A DNA stretch of 64,000 nucleotides from UBA1660 sp964462035 (GCA_964462035.1 CAYXAP010000004.1:186001-250000); one strand, 5' to 3'. Shown: positions 8,566-17,004, counted from the stretch's first letter. A program made the numbers and translations. Notes: generated by a model from the letters alone, not told the origin.

Positions 8566-9546
8566 ATGGCGTCGGAGGAACGACAGGAGCTGCGGGGAAC
8601 GACGCTCGACGCTCGCTACACGCTCGGGGGGGTCATCGGCATCGGTGGCACGGGCGTGTGTTTCGAAGCGACGCGATTGAGTGACGGTCACCCGGTGGTG
8701 GTGAAAACGCTCCGGCCGATCTTCGCGGATCATCCGGACCTGGCTCGGCGTCTGCGTCGCGAGGGTGAGGTGTCGCGCTGTGTGGCGCACCCGAGCATCG
8801 TCCCCGTCATCGACGAGGGGATCCTCTACGACGGATCGCCCTACACGGTGATGGAGCGGATCGACGGTGAGCCGCTGCACCGCATCCTTCGGCGCATGGG
8901 GCCGCTCGAGGTGCCCGTGGTCGCCGCGATCACCCTGCGCGTCGCCGACGTGCTGCACCGCGCCCACGCCGCCGGCTACATCCATCGGGACGTGAAGCCC
9001 GAGCACGTGATCCTCGACCGCACGTCCAAGGGCGAGCTCCGCATGTGGCTGCTCGACTTCGGTGTCTGCGCCGCAAAGACCGCACCGGCCGACGAGGTCG
9101 AGCGTGAGCGCGGCCGGGTCTACGGGACCCCTTCGTACGTCTCTCCAGAGCAGGCCTCCGGCAACCCGGCCGTCGACGCCCGCGCCGACATCTTCGGGCT
9201 CGGCGTGATGGTCTTCGAGGCCCTCGCCGGTCGCTTGCCCTACTCGGGGTCGACCGTGACGAACCTGCTGCGCGCCATCATCCGTGAGGACGCACCGAGG
9301 GTCGGCCTGCTGGTCGACGGCGTCAGTCAGGAGCTCGACGCCATCGTCGCCCAGATGCTCGCGCGCAAGCGCGAGAACCGGCTGCCGAACATGCGAGCTC
9401 TGGCTCGCGCCTGGCTCCCCTACGCCCGCGACCGTCGCGCCATCGAGCGCAACATCGCCGCGTCGCTCGATCTCAAGACCGCCGCCACGGGCTACCGCTC
9501 GGTGGTCTCCGAGCACGTCACGACCGTCGAGCGCACGGCGGCCTGA
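8566..9546 (+). CDS. Hanks-type Ser/Thr protein kinase, soluble
   Basis: A 326-residue RD-type kinase. It has a glycine loop IGIGGTGVCFEA, the ATP lysine in PVVVKTLRP (Lys47), the catalytic loop GYIHRDVKPEHVIL, LLDFGVC and an activation segment ending GTPSYVSPEQ. The C-lobe continues with DARADIFGLGVMVFEALAGRLPY. About 50 residues follow without a membrane helix, so it is probably cytosolic. The ATG at 8566 has a GGAAGG ribosome-binding site eight bases upstream. A run of six T (around 8525-8531) between the preceding gene and this one may help end upstream transcription, but I see no strong hairpin there. The partner is unknown. Confidence 0.92.
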   Translation: MASEERQELRGTTLDARYTLGGVIGIGGTGVCFEATRLSDGHPVVVKTLRPIFADHPDLARRLRREGEVSRCVAHPSIVPVIDEGILYDGSPYTVMERIDGEPLHRILRRMGPLEVPVVAAITLRVADVLHRAHAAGYIHRDVKPEHVILDRTSKGELRMWLLDFGVCAAKTAPADEVERERGRVYGTPSYVSPEQASGNPAVDARADIFGLGVMVFEALAGRLPYSGSTVTNLLRAIIREDAPRVGLLVDGVSQELDAIVAQMLARKRENRLPNMRALARAWLPYARDRRAIERNIAASLDLKTAATGYRSVVSEHVTTVERTAA

Positions 9547-9584
9547 CCCTCGCGTTCGCTCGCGATCGGCCCTAGAGAGCGCCC

Positions 9585-10412
9585 ATGAGCGTCTCGATGG
9601 CACCGCCTTTCCTCTACGGCACGGCTTGGAAGGAGGAGCGCACGGAGTCGCTCGTCCTGCAGGCGCTCGACGCCGGCTTTCGCGGCATCGACACCGCAAA
9701 CCAGCGGAAGCACTACTTCGAGGCGGGGGTCGGCGCGGCGCTGGCGAAGGCCTTCGACGCGGGGAGCGTCGGTCGCGACGATCTCTTCCTGCAGACCAAG
9801 TTCACCTTTCGGGGCGGCCAAGACGACCGGCTCCCCTACGATCCCGATGCGCCGATCGGCGACCAGGTCCTGCAATCCTTCGAGCGTTCGCTCGAGCACC
9901 TCGGTGTCGAGCGCATCGACTCGCTGGTCTTGCACGGACCGTCGCGCCGTCAGGGACTCGGCCCCGCGGACGAGAGCGCTTGGCGAGCGATGGAGGCGAT
10001 CCAGCAGGCGGGGCGCGTGACCCACCTCGGGGTCAGCAACGTCAGCGGGGAACAGCTCGACGCGCTCCTCGGGCTGGCGGAGGTGAAACCCACCTTCGTG
10101 CAGAACCGCTGCTACGCCAGCCGTGGCTGGGACGCGAGTGTTCGGCGACGCTGTGACGAGGGAGGACTCACGTATCAGGGCTTTTCGCTGCTGACCGCCA
10201 ACCGCGACGTGCTCGCGAGCGACGCCGCGAAAGCGATCGCGAGCGCCCACGGGGCGACCGTGCCCCAGGTCGTCTTCGCGTTCGCGCGTCAGCTCGGCAT
10301 GCTCCCGCTCACGGGGACGAGCGACCGCGCGCACATGCGACAGGACCTGGACGCGCTGAGCCTTCGGCTGACGGGCGACCAGCTACGCACCCTCGAGACC
10401 ATCGCGGCCTGA
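9585..10412 (+). CDS. Aldo/keto reductase
   Basis: A 275-residue (alpha/beta)8-barrel NAD(P)H oxidoreductase. Visible tetrad elements are GIDTANQRKHYFE (Asp, with the presumed catalytic Tyr displaced as in a known AKR subgroup), LFLQTKF (Lys) and SLVLHGP (His). Also present are IQQAGRVTHLGVSNVS and the cofactor-binding end LPLTGTSDRAHMRQDL, which are family hallmarks. It reduces an aldehyde or ketone, but the substrate cannot be told. It is somewhat short for the family. The neighbouring glyoxalase II gene (11279) could mean a shared role in clearing reactive carbonyls; that is inference. Confidence 0.9.
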   Translation: MSVSMAPPFLYGTAWKEERTESLVLQALDAGFRGIDTANQRKHYFEAGVGAALAKAFDAGSVGRDDLFLQTKFTFRGGQDDRLPYDPDAPIGDQVLQSFERSLEHLGVERIDSLVLHGPSRRQGLGPADESAWRAMEAIQQAGRVTHLGVSNVSGEQLDALLGLAEVKPTFVQNRCYASRGWDASVRRRCDEGGLTYQGFSLLTANRDVLASDAAKAIASAHGATVPQVVFAFARQLGMLPLTGTSDRAHMRQDLDALSLRLTGDQLRTLETIAA

Positions 10413-10427
10413 GCTCGCCGCCGCTGC

Positions 10428-10433
10428 TATTCT
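10428..10433 (+). promoter_or_regulatory. Candidate -10 box, leaderless start of lipoprotein gene
   Basis: TATTCT, close to TATAAT, lies seven bases before the ATG at 10441. There is no Shine-Dalgarno sequence, so transcription would start at or next to the start codon. Confidence 0.45.
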
Positions 10434-10440
10434 TCAGCCC

Positions 10441-11235
10441 ATGTGGCGCCTCACTCTCTTCGTCTTGCTCCTCGGTGCGTGTGGGGACGACGGCATGGGC
10501 GATGACGATCCGGGGGACGCCCCCGAGGCCGATATGTTCACCCCCCGGCCGCCACCCGGTACCGGGGCGGACGGTTGGGAGTCGGCTCATGTCGAAGGTG
10601 GCGTGAACGGGGTCAGCTGCGACTCGCCCGAGTCGGACTTCGCTGGCGCTCCATCGGTCACGGTCGGCGGCTCGACCCTCTACGCCGGCTGGCGGCAGGC
10701 GAGCGGCGACAACCAGAACCCCATCGTTGCGCGCTTCGACGACGGGGTCATGGTCTGGTGCTCCGAGCACGAGACAGAAGGCCCGGACGGTCGTGCAGAG
10801 GCGATCACCTGGGACGGCGGCGACGTGGCCTATGTCGTCTACACCATCGTGGGCGGCGGGACCGGCCTCGAGGGGCACGGCGGCTGGCTCTCGAGCTACG
10901 CACCCGGCGCGATCAGTGGCGGAGGCGCGAAGGTCTCGGTCGTCGGCCGGGTGGACGCGAGCGATGGCTCGCTGACCAGCGCGACCTTCGTCATCTCCGT
11001 GCTCTCGAGCGGAAACGTCAACACCCACCGACCGGCCGGGGCGGCCACGGTGCTCGAGGACGGGACGGTCGAGTTCCTCGGCGACTCCGCCCACAAACCG
11101 ATCGACGCGAACGGGCGGGAGTCGATGGACTGCACCGACTATCCCTTCGACTCCCGTTATCGCTTCAGCGCCGACCTGAGCGAGCTCGTCTGCGCCGACT
11201 CCACCAACTGCGTGGCCGAGCGGCCCTGCGACTGA
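10441..11235 (+). CDS. Secreted lipoprotein, unknown function
   Basis: A clear lipoprotein signal (MWRLTLFVLLLGAC, lipobox LGAC) is followed by Gly-Asp-Asp-Gly and an acidic, Pro-rich linker. The remaining 220 residues look like a beta-rich domain with YAGWRQASGDNQNPIVARFDDG and several Gly/Ser repeats, and end in a Cys-containing segment (VCADSTNCVAERPCD). I recognise no family. It may be a surface or periplasmic binding protein, but nothing visible fixes a ligand. It follows an aldo/keto reductase gene with only 28 bases between, yet it seems to carry its own promoter. Confidence 0.78.
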   Translation: MWRLTLFVLLLGACGDDGMGDDDPGDAPEADMFTPRPPPGTGADGWESAHVEGGVNGVSCDSPESDFAGAPSVTVGGSTLYAGWRQASGDNQNPIVARFDDGVMVWCSEHETEGPDGRAEAITWDGGDVAYVVYTIVGGGTGLEGHGGWLSSYAPGAISGGGAKVSVVGRVDASDGSLTSATFVISVLSSGNVNTHRPAGAATVLEDGTVEFLGDSAHKPIDANGRESMDCTDYPFDSRYRFSADLSELVCADSTNCVAERPCD

Positions 11236-11278
11236 AGGCCCTTGGCAAGGGAGCGGCTCGGCGCCAGAGTCGCGAGCG

Positions 11279-12070
11279 ATGATCGTCGAGCAACTCTGGA
11301 CCGCGAACCCCTTCCGCAACTTCAACTACCTGATCGCTTGCCCCGACACCGGTGAGGCGCTCGCCATCGATCCGCTGGACCACGCGAAGTGTCTCGCGGC
11401 AGCGAAGGAGAAGGGGTGGACGGTCACTCAGGTGCTGAACACGCACCACCACATGGACCACATCGGGGGCAACGGGCCGATGAAGGCGGCGACGGGCGCG
11501 GCGATTCTCGCGCACGCCGGCGCCAGCGATCGGATCCAAGACATGGACCGGGGCCTCTCGGCGGGTGACGTCGTCCAGGTGGGCAAGAGGGTGGAGCTCG
11601 AGGTCCTCGACACACCGGGACACACCATGAGTCACGTCTGCCTGCTCTCGCGGACGGACACGCCCACGCTCTTCTGCGGCGACACGCTCTTCAACGCCGG
11701 CGCCGGCAACTGCCACAACGGCGGCCACCCCGCCGAGCTCTACCAGACCTTCGCGGGCCAGCTCGCCGAGCTCCCGGACGAGACGCTCATCTATCCCGGC
11801 CACGACTACATCGAGAACAACCTGGGCTTCACGCTGGACCGCGAGCCGGACAACGCGAAGGCGAAGGCCCTGATGGGCGACGTCAGCGGTCAGGACCCGA
11901 ACGACCCGCTCGTGACGACGCTCGCGCTCGAGAAGGAGATCAACACCTTCTTCCGGCTCCACAGCCCGACGGTGATCGCGAAGCTGCGCGAGCGCTTCGA
12001 CGATCTGCCCGAAGAGCCGGACGCGAAGACGGTGTTCCTGAAGCTGCGGGAGCTGCGGAACTCCTGGTAG
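11279..12070 (+). CDS. gloB: Hydroxyacylglutathione hydrolase (glyoxalase II)
   Basis: A metallo-beta-lactamase-fold hydrolase of 263 residues that splits S-D-lactoylglutathione in the methylglyoxal detoxification pathway. It has TxHxHxDH (Thr55-His61, THHHMDH), DTPGHTMSH, FCGDTLFNAGAGNC and IYPGHDY, giving the two-metal ligand set. The C-terminal region has NNLGFTLDREPDN and a conserved tail ending ELRNSW, as in genuine glyoxalase II; that tail separates it from other beta-lactamase-fold enzymes. No glyoxalase I is nearby. It converges with the methyltransferase gene at 12101, leaving a gap of 30 bases. Confidence 0.92.
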   Translation: MIVEQLWTANPFRNFNYLIACPDTGEALAIDPLDHAKCLAAAKEKGWTVTQVLNTHHHMDHIGGNGPMKAATGAAILAHAGASDRIQDMDRGLSAGDVVQVGKRVELEVLDTPGHTMSHVCLLSRTDTPTLFCGDTLFNAGAGNCHNGGHPAELYQTFAGQLAELPDETLIYPGHDYIENNLGFTLDREPDNAKAKALMGDVSGQDPNDPLVTTLALEKEINTFFRLHSPTVIAKLRERFDDLPEEPDAKTVFLKLRELRNSW

Positions 12071-12100
12071 ACCGACTCCGCGGACCTCCGACAACCGAGC

Positions 12101-12913
12101 TCAGGCGCGGGTGCAGAGAAACAACGCGTCGTCCAACTGCACCACCGGCTGGCGCTTCCCGCCCCGGCACAGATACGGGACCCGCGAGAGCGAGCGGACG
12201 TCGTAGCCGAGCGGCCGTAGCAGGTCCGCCTCGAGCGTGCTCGCGGCGTGTTCCCAGCTGCGCCGGTCGATCGGCAGCATCTCTTCCGGGTCGACCGTCG
12301 CGGGGCCCACGTGCACGTGGGGTGCGAGTGGCAGCGGCGTCGCGATCAGCAGCCACGCGCCCGGGGCCATCAGGTCACGGAGGTTCTCCAGCAACGAGAT
12401 CGGATGGCTGGTTCGGTCGATCACGTTGAGCAGCGTGATCGCGTCGAAGGGCTCGACGCCCTCGAGCCGGACGTGGACCAGGTCCTTTTCGTGACAGGGG
12501 TAGCCCTTTTCACGGAGGCGCTTGGCCATGCCCTTCGAGAGCTCGGTGGTCTCCACCGCGTCGAAAAGGGGCGCGAGCTCGGCGGTGACGTGACCGTCGC
12601 CCGCGCCCACGTCGAGGAGTCGCCCGCCGGGCGAGAGCTTCACGGCCCCGAGCAGCCGCTCGAGCTGCGCGGTTCCCACCACGCGCATGTCATGGGTCCC
12701 GGCCAGCGCGTTGGCGTCGTAGTCGCTGAGCATCGTTCGAGCGACCGCGCGCGCGGCGAGCGCCAGCGCCTTGTTCGGTCGGTCGATCGCGTCGTCGATC
12801 CACTGCCGGGTCGCGTCGTCCGGCGGGACCTCCACGAATCGCTCACGGAGGAGCGCCGAGAGGTTCGCGCGCTTCGCCTCGAAGCGAAGCCGGTGTCCAC
12901 GGTGGCGCAGCAT
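12101..12913 (-). CDS. METTL9/DREV-family methyltransferase
   Basis: A 270-residue class I methyltransferase whose second half follows eukaryotic METTL9 (DREV), as I recall it, block by block: GGRLLDVGAGDGHVT, TTELSKGMAKRLREKGY, DAITLLNVIDRTSHPISLLENLRDLM, RSWEHAASTL, and the C-terminal SRVPYLCRGG and LDDALFLC. In animals METTL9 methylates the N1 position of histidine in HxH motifs. Whether a bacterial homologue does the same is unknown. It starts three bases after the kelch lipoprotein gene stop, as third gene of a tight operon, and the kelch protein contains one HGH sequence. The family call is firm; the function is inference. Confidence 0.82.
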   Translation of the reverse strand: MLRHRGHRLRFEAKRANLSALLRERFVEVPPDDATRQWIDDAIDRPNKALALAARAVARTMLSDYDANALAGTHDMRVVGTAQLERLLGAVKLSPGGRLLDVGAGDGHVTAELAPLFDAVETTELSKGMAKRLREKGYPCHEKDLVHVRLEGVEPFDAITLLNVIDRTSHPISLLENLRDLMAPGAWLLIATPLPLAPHVHVGPATVDPEEMLPIDRRSWEHAASTLEADLLRPLGYDVRSLSRVPYLCRGGKRQPVVQLDDALFLCTRA

Positions 12914-12916
12914 CGA

Positions 12917-13981
12917 TCAGGGCGTGAACGCTTCGACGGTCGGCACTGCGGCGAAGACGGGCTCGTTGGCACCGCCGATCACCCAGACCCGGCCATCGAG
13001 CCCAGCCATCGCGTGGCCGTGGCGCGGCGTCGGGATCGGCGCAGCGGTCGACCACTCGCCCGTGCTCAGGTCGAGCGCTTCGAAGGTCTGGAGCGCTCGG
13101 TCGCGCTCCTCGCCGCCGCCGACGTAGGCGACCCCATCCAACACCGCCGCCGCGAACCCACCGTGCGGGGTCGGCATCGGCGGCCCTTCGCGCCACTCGT
13201 TCGCTGCCGGGTCGTAGATCTCCACCACTGCCATCGTGGGCTCGAGGCTGATCGATCGACCGCCCAGGATCCACAGCTCCCCATCGTGGGCGAAGCTCGC
13301 CACGTGCTCTCGGGGGGTCGGGATGGGCGCGCCCTCACGCCACTCGTCGGCGTCGGGGTCGTAGATGAGCGCCGGCGCGGCCGCGGCCAGCTGCGCGTCG
13401 CTGTTCGCGCCCAGGCCCTGTCCGGCGGCGACCACGATCTCGCCGCCGATCGCCGCGGCTCCGGCCGCCGCTCTCGGCGCAGGCAGCGAAGCGATCGCCG
13501 ACCACTCGCTCGCGCCGGAGCGGAGCACCCAGCAATCCGACAACGCCTCGAACGCCAGGCTGTCCATCCCGCCGATGGCGTAGAGGTCACCGTCCATCGC
13601 CACCAGCGACAGGTGGTGCCGCATGGCGGGGAGGGCGGGCAGCTCCCGCCAGGCGCCCTCTGCCGGGTCGAGCTGGCGCACGGTGCCGACGATCCGGATG
13701 GTCGACTCGAAGCCGCCGGCGATCACGATCGTCCCGTCGAGGATCGTCGCCGTGACCTCCTGCAGCGGCGCGGGCAGGCACCGCTCGCAGCTCCAGGGCG
13801 CCTCGGCGGGGCAGGGCGCGCACTCGGGCGCGGGCATGTCGCTCGGCGGCGCATCCGCGGTGGGCAGGTCCACCGGCAGCGCGGCGTCTTCGACCGTCGC
13901 CGCGTCCACACCATCGCCGTCATCGTCGCCACAGGCGCCGAGCGCGAGCGCAGCGACCAGGAGCCCCCCCAGCCCTCGCAT
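12917..13981 (-). CDS. Kelch-repeat lipoprotein
   Basis: The ATG at 13981 gives MRGLGGLLVAALALGAC, a clean lipoprotein signal with lipobox LGAC, then Gly-Asp-Asp-Asp. A longer in-frame start exists 39 bases upstream but would bury the signal. A Cys-rich linker precedes about six kelch repeats: the pattern of paired Gly (VIAGG, AIGG, VVAAG, ILGG, VGGG, VIGG) followed by W at a fixed distance recurs every 48-55 residues, predicting a beta-propeller. Its start overlaps the stop of the upstream 121-residue gene (TGATG), and the methyltransferase follows after three bases. A HGH tripeptide occurs in the last repeat. Confidence 0.88.
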   Translation of the reverse strand: MRGLGGLLVAALALGACGDDDGDGVDAATVEDAALPVDLPTADAPPSDMPAPECAPCPAEAPWSCERCLPAPLQEVTATILDGTIVIAGGFESTIRIVGTVRQLDPAEGAWRELPALPAMRHHLSLVAMDGDLYAIGGMDSLAFEALSDCWVLRSGASEWSAIASLPAPRAAAGAAAIGGEIVVAAGQGLGANSDAQLAAAAPALIYDPDADEWREGAPIPTPREHVASFAHDGELWILGGRSISLEPTMAVVEIYDPAANEWREGPPMPTPHGGFAAAVLDGVAYVGGGEERDRALQTFEALDLSTGEWSTAAPIPTPRHGHAMAGLDGRVWVIGGANEPVFAAVPTVEAFTP

Positions 13982-14346
13982 CAGTTCGCCTTCCCGCGTG
14001 GCTTGCGTGGCTTGCCCCACATCCGGTCCCAGCCCTTCCGATAGGCCGTGGAGGCCACACGTGCGGGCCCGGGCTCGGCCTTCTTCGGCCGCGGTGCCTC
14101 GTACTCCACGTCTACGTCGCAGAGCAGCGGCATCTCTGGCCGCGGCGTCAGCTTCACCAGGTCGCCGGTGAGCGGCTTGCCGTCCTCCACGGGGCGGATC
14201 TGGCCAGCGCTCAGCTCGTCGCCCTTCTTGCGAAGGACCTCGAGCCCCTTGCCGTCCTCGGTCCGGCCGTGGACGAGGACGACGTCCTCGCTCGCTTTCG
14301 GAGGCGTCTTCTTCGGCGCGGGGGTCTTGCGGTCGGTCTCGGCCAC
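13981..14346 (-). CDS. Small basic protein, unknown function
   Basis: A 121-residue protein, GTG start, with Lys/Pro-rich ends (APKKTPPKAS and KPRKPRGKAN) around a middle segment VVLVHGRTEDGKGLEVLRKKGDELSAGQIRPVEDGKPL that looks like a small folded domain. There is no signal peptide or membrane segment. I do not recognise a family. It is the first gene of a reverse operon: its stop overlaps the kelch lipoprotein start (TGATG) and the METTL9-like gene follows. GAGAG upstream of the start could serve as a weak ribosome-binding site. Confidence 0.7.
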   Translation of the reverse strand: MAETDRKTPAPKKTPPKASEDVVLVHGRTEDGKGLEVLRKKGDELSAGQIRPVEDGKPLTGDLVKLTPRPEMPLLCDVDVEYEAPRPKKAEPGPARVASTAYRKGWDRMWGKPRKPRGKAN

Positions 14347-14430
14347 GGTTCTCTCAGATAATGCAGGATGGGCTCGCAGTCACGGGGCAGGGCGCTTGCC
14401 AGCCTCGCGGCGCCGAGGGAGGTTGGGCCC

Positions 14431-15102
14431 GTGAAGGTCCGCTACCACGCCGCCGCCCGGGAGCTCGCTCAGCGCTCCGAGGAGACCCTCGAGCCCGAGG
14501 CGACCCTCGACGAGGACGCGCTCCGCGCGCTGCTGGCCGAGCGGCACCCGGCTCTCGCCCCGCATCTGCCGCGGATGCGCTTCGCCCGAAACGGGGACTT
14601 CGCCGCGAAGGGTGCCCGCTTCGACCCCAGCGACGAGGTCGACGTATTGCCGCCGGTGGCGGGTGGCGCCCCAGACGACGACCCGGTCCGGCTGGTGGCC
14701 ATTCGCGAGACCCCGCTCTCCATCGACGAGTGCTACGACGCGGTGGCTCACCCTGGTGCCGGCGGGATCGCGCTCTTCGTCGGGGTCGTCCGGAACCACG
14801 CGGATGGCCAGAGCGTGACCGGTCTCGAATACGAGGCCCACGACACCCTCGCCCCCAAGGAGGCCCGGCGAGTGCTCGAGGGAGTCGCCGCCGAGATCGA
14901 AGGGGTCCGCCTCGCGGCCACCCACCGGGTCGGCCCACTGGAGGTGGGCGAGCGCGCGGTGGTCGTCGCCGCCTCGGCTGCCCACCGAGACGCCGCCTTC
15001 CAGGCCTGCCGGCTGACCATCGACCGCTTCAAGGAGACCGTGCCCATCTGGAAGCGGGAGCACTTCGACGCCAGCGACCCCCGATGGGTGAACCTCGAAT
15101 GA
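14431..15102 (+). CDS. Fused molybdopterin synthase MoaD-MoaE
   Basis: Both subunits of molybdopterin synthase, which inserts dithiolene sulfur into cPMP during molybdenum cofactor synthesis, lie in one chain of 223 residues. Residues 1-79 are MoaD-like (ubiquitin fold, RYHAAARELA to VDVLPPVAGG); the usually C-terminal Gly-Gly is internal at 78-79. Residues from about 86 are MoaE (GGIALFVGVVRNH, LEYEAHDTLAPKEARRV, HRVGPLEVGE, VPIWKREHF with the active-site Lys). The GTG at 14431 follows GGGAGG by about ten bases; the upstream ATG is unlikely. Mycobacterial MoaX has this order and is cleaved after Gly-Gly. No other moa genes are nearby. Confidence 0.9.
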   Translation: MKVRYHAAARELAQRSEETLEPEATLDEDALRALLAERHPALAPHLPRMRFARNGDFAAKGARFDPSDEVDVLPPVAGGAPDDDPVRLVAIRETPLSIDECYDAVAHPGAGGIALFVGVVRNHADGQSVTGLEYEAHDTLAPKEARRVLEGVAAEIEGVRLAATHRVGPLEVGERAVVVAASAAHRDAAFQACRLTIDRFKETVPIWKREHFDASDPRWVNLE

Positions 15103-15234
15103 TCCCCGCGTGAGGCCGCTCTCGGTCCCGCCCGTGATTCTTGGCAGCGCGCGCGCGATCGTGAAGGATGGCGCACGTGACGGACTCGTGACGGAAGGTG
15201 TGCTCGCCTCCGCGCGTACGAGAGCGCCGTCCCG

Positions 15235-16299
15235 ATGCACGCCATGGAGATCACCACCACCGCCAAAGACGTCGCGCCCGGCATGGCCGCGATCGCGACG
15301 GCCATGGCGCGGCTCTACGGCTACGAGCAGGAGCCGCGGCACTGGTCCAGCGACGACTCCGCCCGCTCCGGTGGGCAGGACCCGCTCGAGGGCGTCAGCG
15401 CCTTCCCCGCGGGTGACCACTGGCACTACGTCACCTACGGTCTGACCCAGCTCTACGAGGACGACTCGTCGTTCCCGGCGCGCCCGGGGGTCAGTGGCTT
15501 CGGCTTCGAGCTCACTTTTCGGGTCGCTCGCCACGCTGGCGACGAGGCGCCCTATTGGCCGGTGCAGATGCTCCAGCGCCTCGCGCGCTACGTCTTCCGG
15601 AGCTCGAACCTCTTCCGGGCGGGCGACCACATGGAGCTCAACGGACCGCTCGGTGGCCTCCGCAACACCCAGCTCGAAGCCGTCCTCTTCACCGAGGACC
15701 CGCAGCTCCCGCCCCTCGAGACCCGCAACGGCACCATCCAGTTCGTGCAGGTCTTCGGTGCCACGGCCGACGAGGTCGACGCCGTCCGCGATTGGCGCTG
15801 CGACGGGTTCCTCGAGCTCGCGTCGGCTCGCAACAAGATGCTGGTGACCTATCCGGGTCGCTCCTCGATGATGAGCGACCCCGAGTTCGCCAAGGCGTGC
15901 CGCAAGGGCGCGCGCCGTGACGGCTCGTCCCACGGGTCGAGCTTCGCCTCCGTCGTGCGCTGGGAGAAGGTCGGCGAGGGCGTCGAGATCACCGTCGGCG
16001 CGATCGCGGTGCCCGATCTCCTCCGGATGCTCCGGCTCCGTTTGCCCTACAACCGGACTTTCAAGCTCGTCGGTCGCGCCGCCAGCGTGGTCTTCGTGCC
16101 GGGCCTCGGCTCCGGCTGGCAGCCCGACGGTCCCGAGCTGATCCTCTCGGTGCCCTGGGACGCCGCCGGCGCCATGGCCGAGGACCTCGAGCCCAAGCGT
16201 GGTCGCTACGAGTGGCCCGGTCTCGAGGGCGTCACCGTCATCGTGGAACCGACCGACGTGCGCGGCGCCCGCGGCGAGCTGCTCCGCGTGATCGGTTGA
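15235..16299 (+). CDS. Suppressor-of-fused (SUFU) domain protein
   Basis: A 354-residue cytosolic protein whose first 200 residues match bacterial SUFU domains: DHWHYVTYGLTQLY, SGFGFELTFRV, YWPVQMLQRLARYVFRS, MELNGPL and IQFVQVFG. Bacterial SUFU domains are known as a candidate immunity family in polymorphic toxin systems. A second region (about 200-354) is alpha/beta, with LPYNRTFKLVGRA and PELILSVPWDAAGA, and I do not recognise it. The start may be the ATG at 15235 or 15244; no strong ribosome-binding site is seen. Its stop overlaps the next start by one base (TGATG), so the two are coupled. No toxin gene is adjacent. Confidence 0.85.
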   Translation: MHAMEITTTAKDVAPGMAAIATAMARLYGYEQEPRHWSSDDSARSGGQDPLEGVSAFPAGDHWHYVTYGLTQLYEDDSSFPARPGVSGFGFELTFRVARHAGDEAPYWPVQMLQRLARYVFRSSNLFRAGDHMELNGPLGGLRNTQLEAVLFTEDPQLPPLETRNGTIQFVQVFGATADEVDAVRDWRCDGFLELASARNKMLVTYPGRSSMMSDPEFAKACRKGARRDGSSHGSSFASVVRWEKVGEGVEITVGAIAVPDLLRMLRLRLPYNRTFKLVGRAASVVFVPGLGSGWQPDGPELILSVPWDAAGAMAEDLEPKRGRYEWPGLEGVTVIVEPTDVRGARGELLRVIG

Positions 16300-16949
16300 T
16301 GAAGATCCACCTCACCAACGCCGACGCCCGCGAGGCCTCGCTCGAGCTCGAGGGCAGCCTCGTCTTCGAGACGCTCGACGGTGCCGAGACGATGCACCGC
16401 TGCGACCCGAACGCGGTCTACTCGGAGATGCGCGCCCATCTCGACCGCCTTCTGGCCGCGGGGTGGACGATCGCCGAGGCCGACGAAGTGGACCTGGAGC
16501 GCCTCGGCAAGGGAGCGGCGAGCGAGGCCCAGACCCTGACCATCCCAGACGAGCTCCGCGAGCTGGCCGGTCTCGCGCCGGCGACCATCGAAGGGCGCCT
16601 CACAGCAGCCGTCCGAGGCCTTCCCCACGTTCACCCGGCTGCGCTCGCCCATCTCTCCGGCGCGCGTGAGGAGCTGCGCGACGACCTCGAGCTCCATGAC
16701 TACCGACCGAGCGCGCTCCTGACCGCGCACCGCGTGGGCGCCGTCGATCGCGCCGACCACCTGCTTCCCTTTCTCGAGGTCGGCCGGGTTGGGGCCCAGA
16801 CGCTCTACCTCGATCTGCTCAACGGGACGCTCTTCGCCTTCCACGCCGACGACTGGGTGAGCACCATCGATCCGGCGAAACCGTTGGTGGCCCAGATCGC
16901 AGCGCTCGCTCGCGGAGCCGGCGACCGCGGCGCCCTCGCGAAGTCCTGA
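16299..16949 (+). CDS. Unknown protein coupled to SUFU protein, possibly SMI1/KNR4 (SUKH)-like
   Basis: A 216-residue soluble protein starting at the ATG that overlaps the SUFU stop by one base. The C-terminal stretch LLPFLEVGRVGAQTLYLDLLNGTLFAFHADDW resembles the end of SUKH/SMI1-KNR4 proteins, where a buried substrate-like segment (F...D...LYLDL..G) precedes a short helix. The N-terminal 50 residues (LVFETLDGAETMHRCDPNAVYSEMRAHLDRLLAAGWTI) look like the tail of WGR-type domains. Both resemblances are weak. If the SUKH idea holds, this and the SUFU protein would be two immunity-type proteins side by side without a toxin. Confidence 0.7.
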   Translation: MKIHLTNADAREASLELEGSLVFETLDGAETMHRCDPNAVYSEMRAHLDRLLAAGWTIAEADEVDLERLGKGAASEAQTLTIPDELRELAGLAPATIEGRLTAAVRGLPHVHPAALAHLSGAREELRDDLELHDYRPSALLTAHRVGAVDRADHLLPFLEVGRVGAQTLYLDLLNGTLFAFHADDWVSTIDPAKPLVAQIAALARGAGDRGALAKS

Positions 16950-16992
16950 ACTCATCCGGCCAGGGCGGTTGACCTGCCCACGCTCCCTTCGA

Positions 16993-16998
16993 TACCCG
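16993..16998 (+). promoter_or_regulatory. Candidate -10-like box before carotenoid oxygenase
   Basis: TACCCG lies six bases before the ATG at 17005. The spacing fits the leaderless pattern, but the last base deviates from TAnnnT and a GGGAG sequence also lies nearby. Confidence 0.25.
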
Positions 16999-17004
16999 TG
17001 GGAG

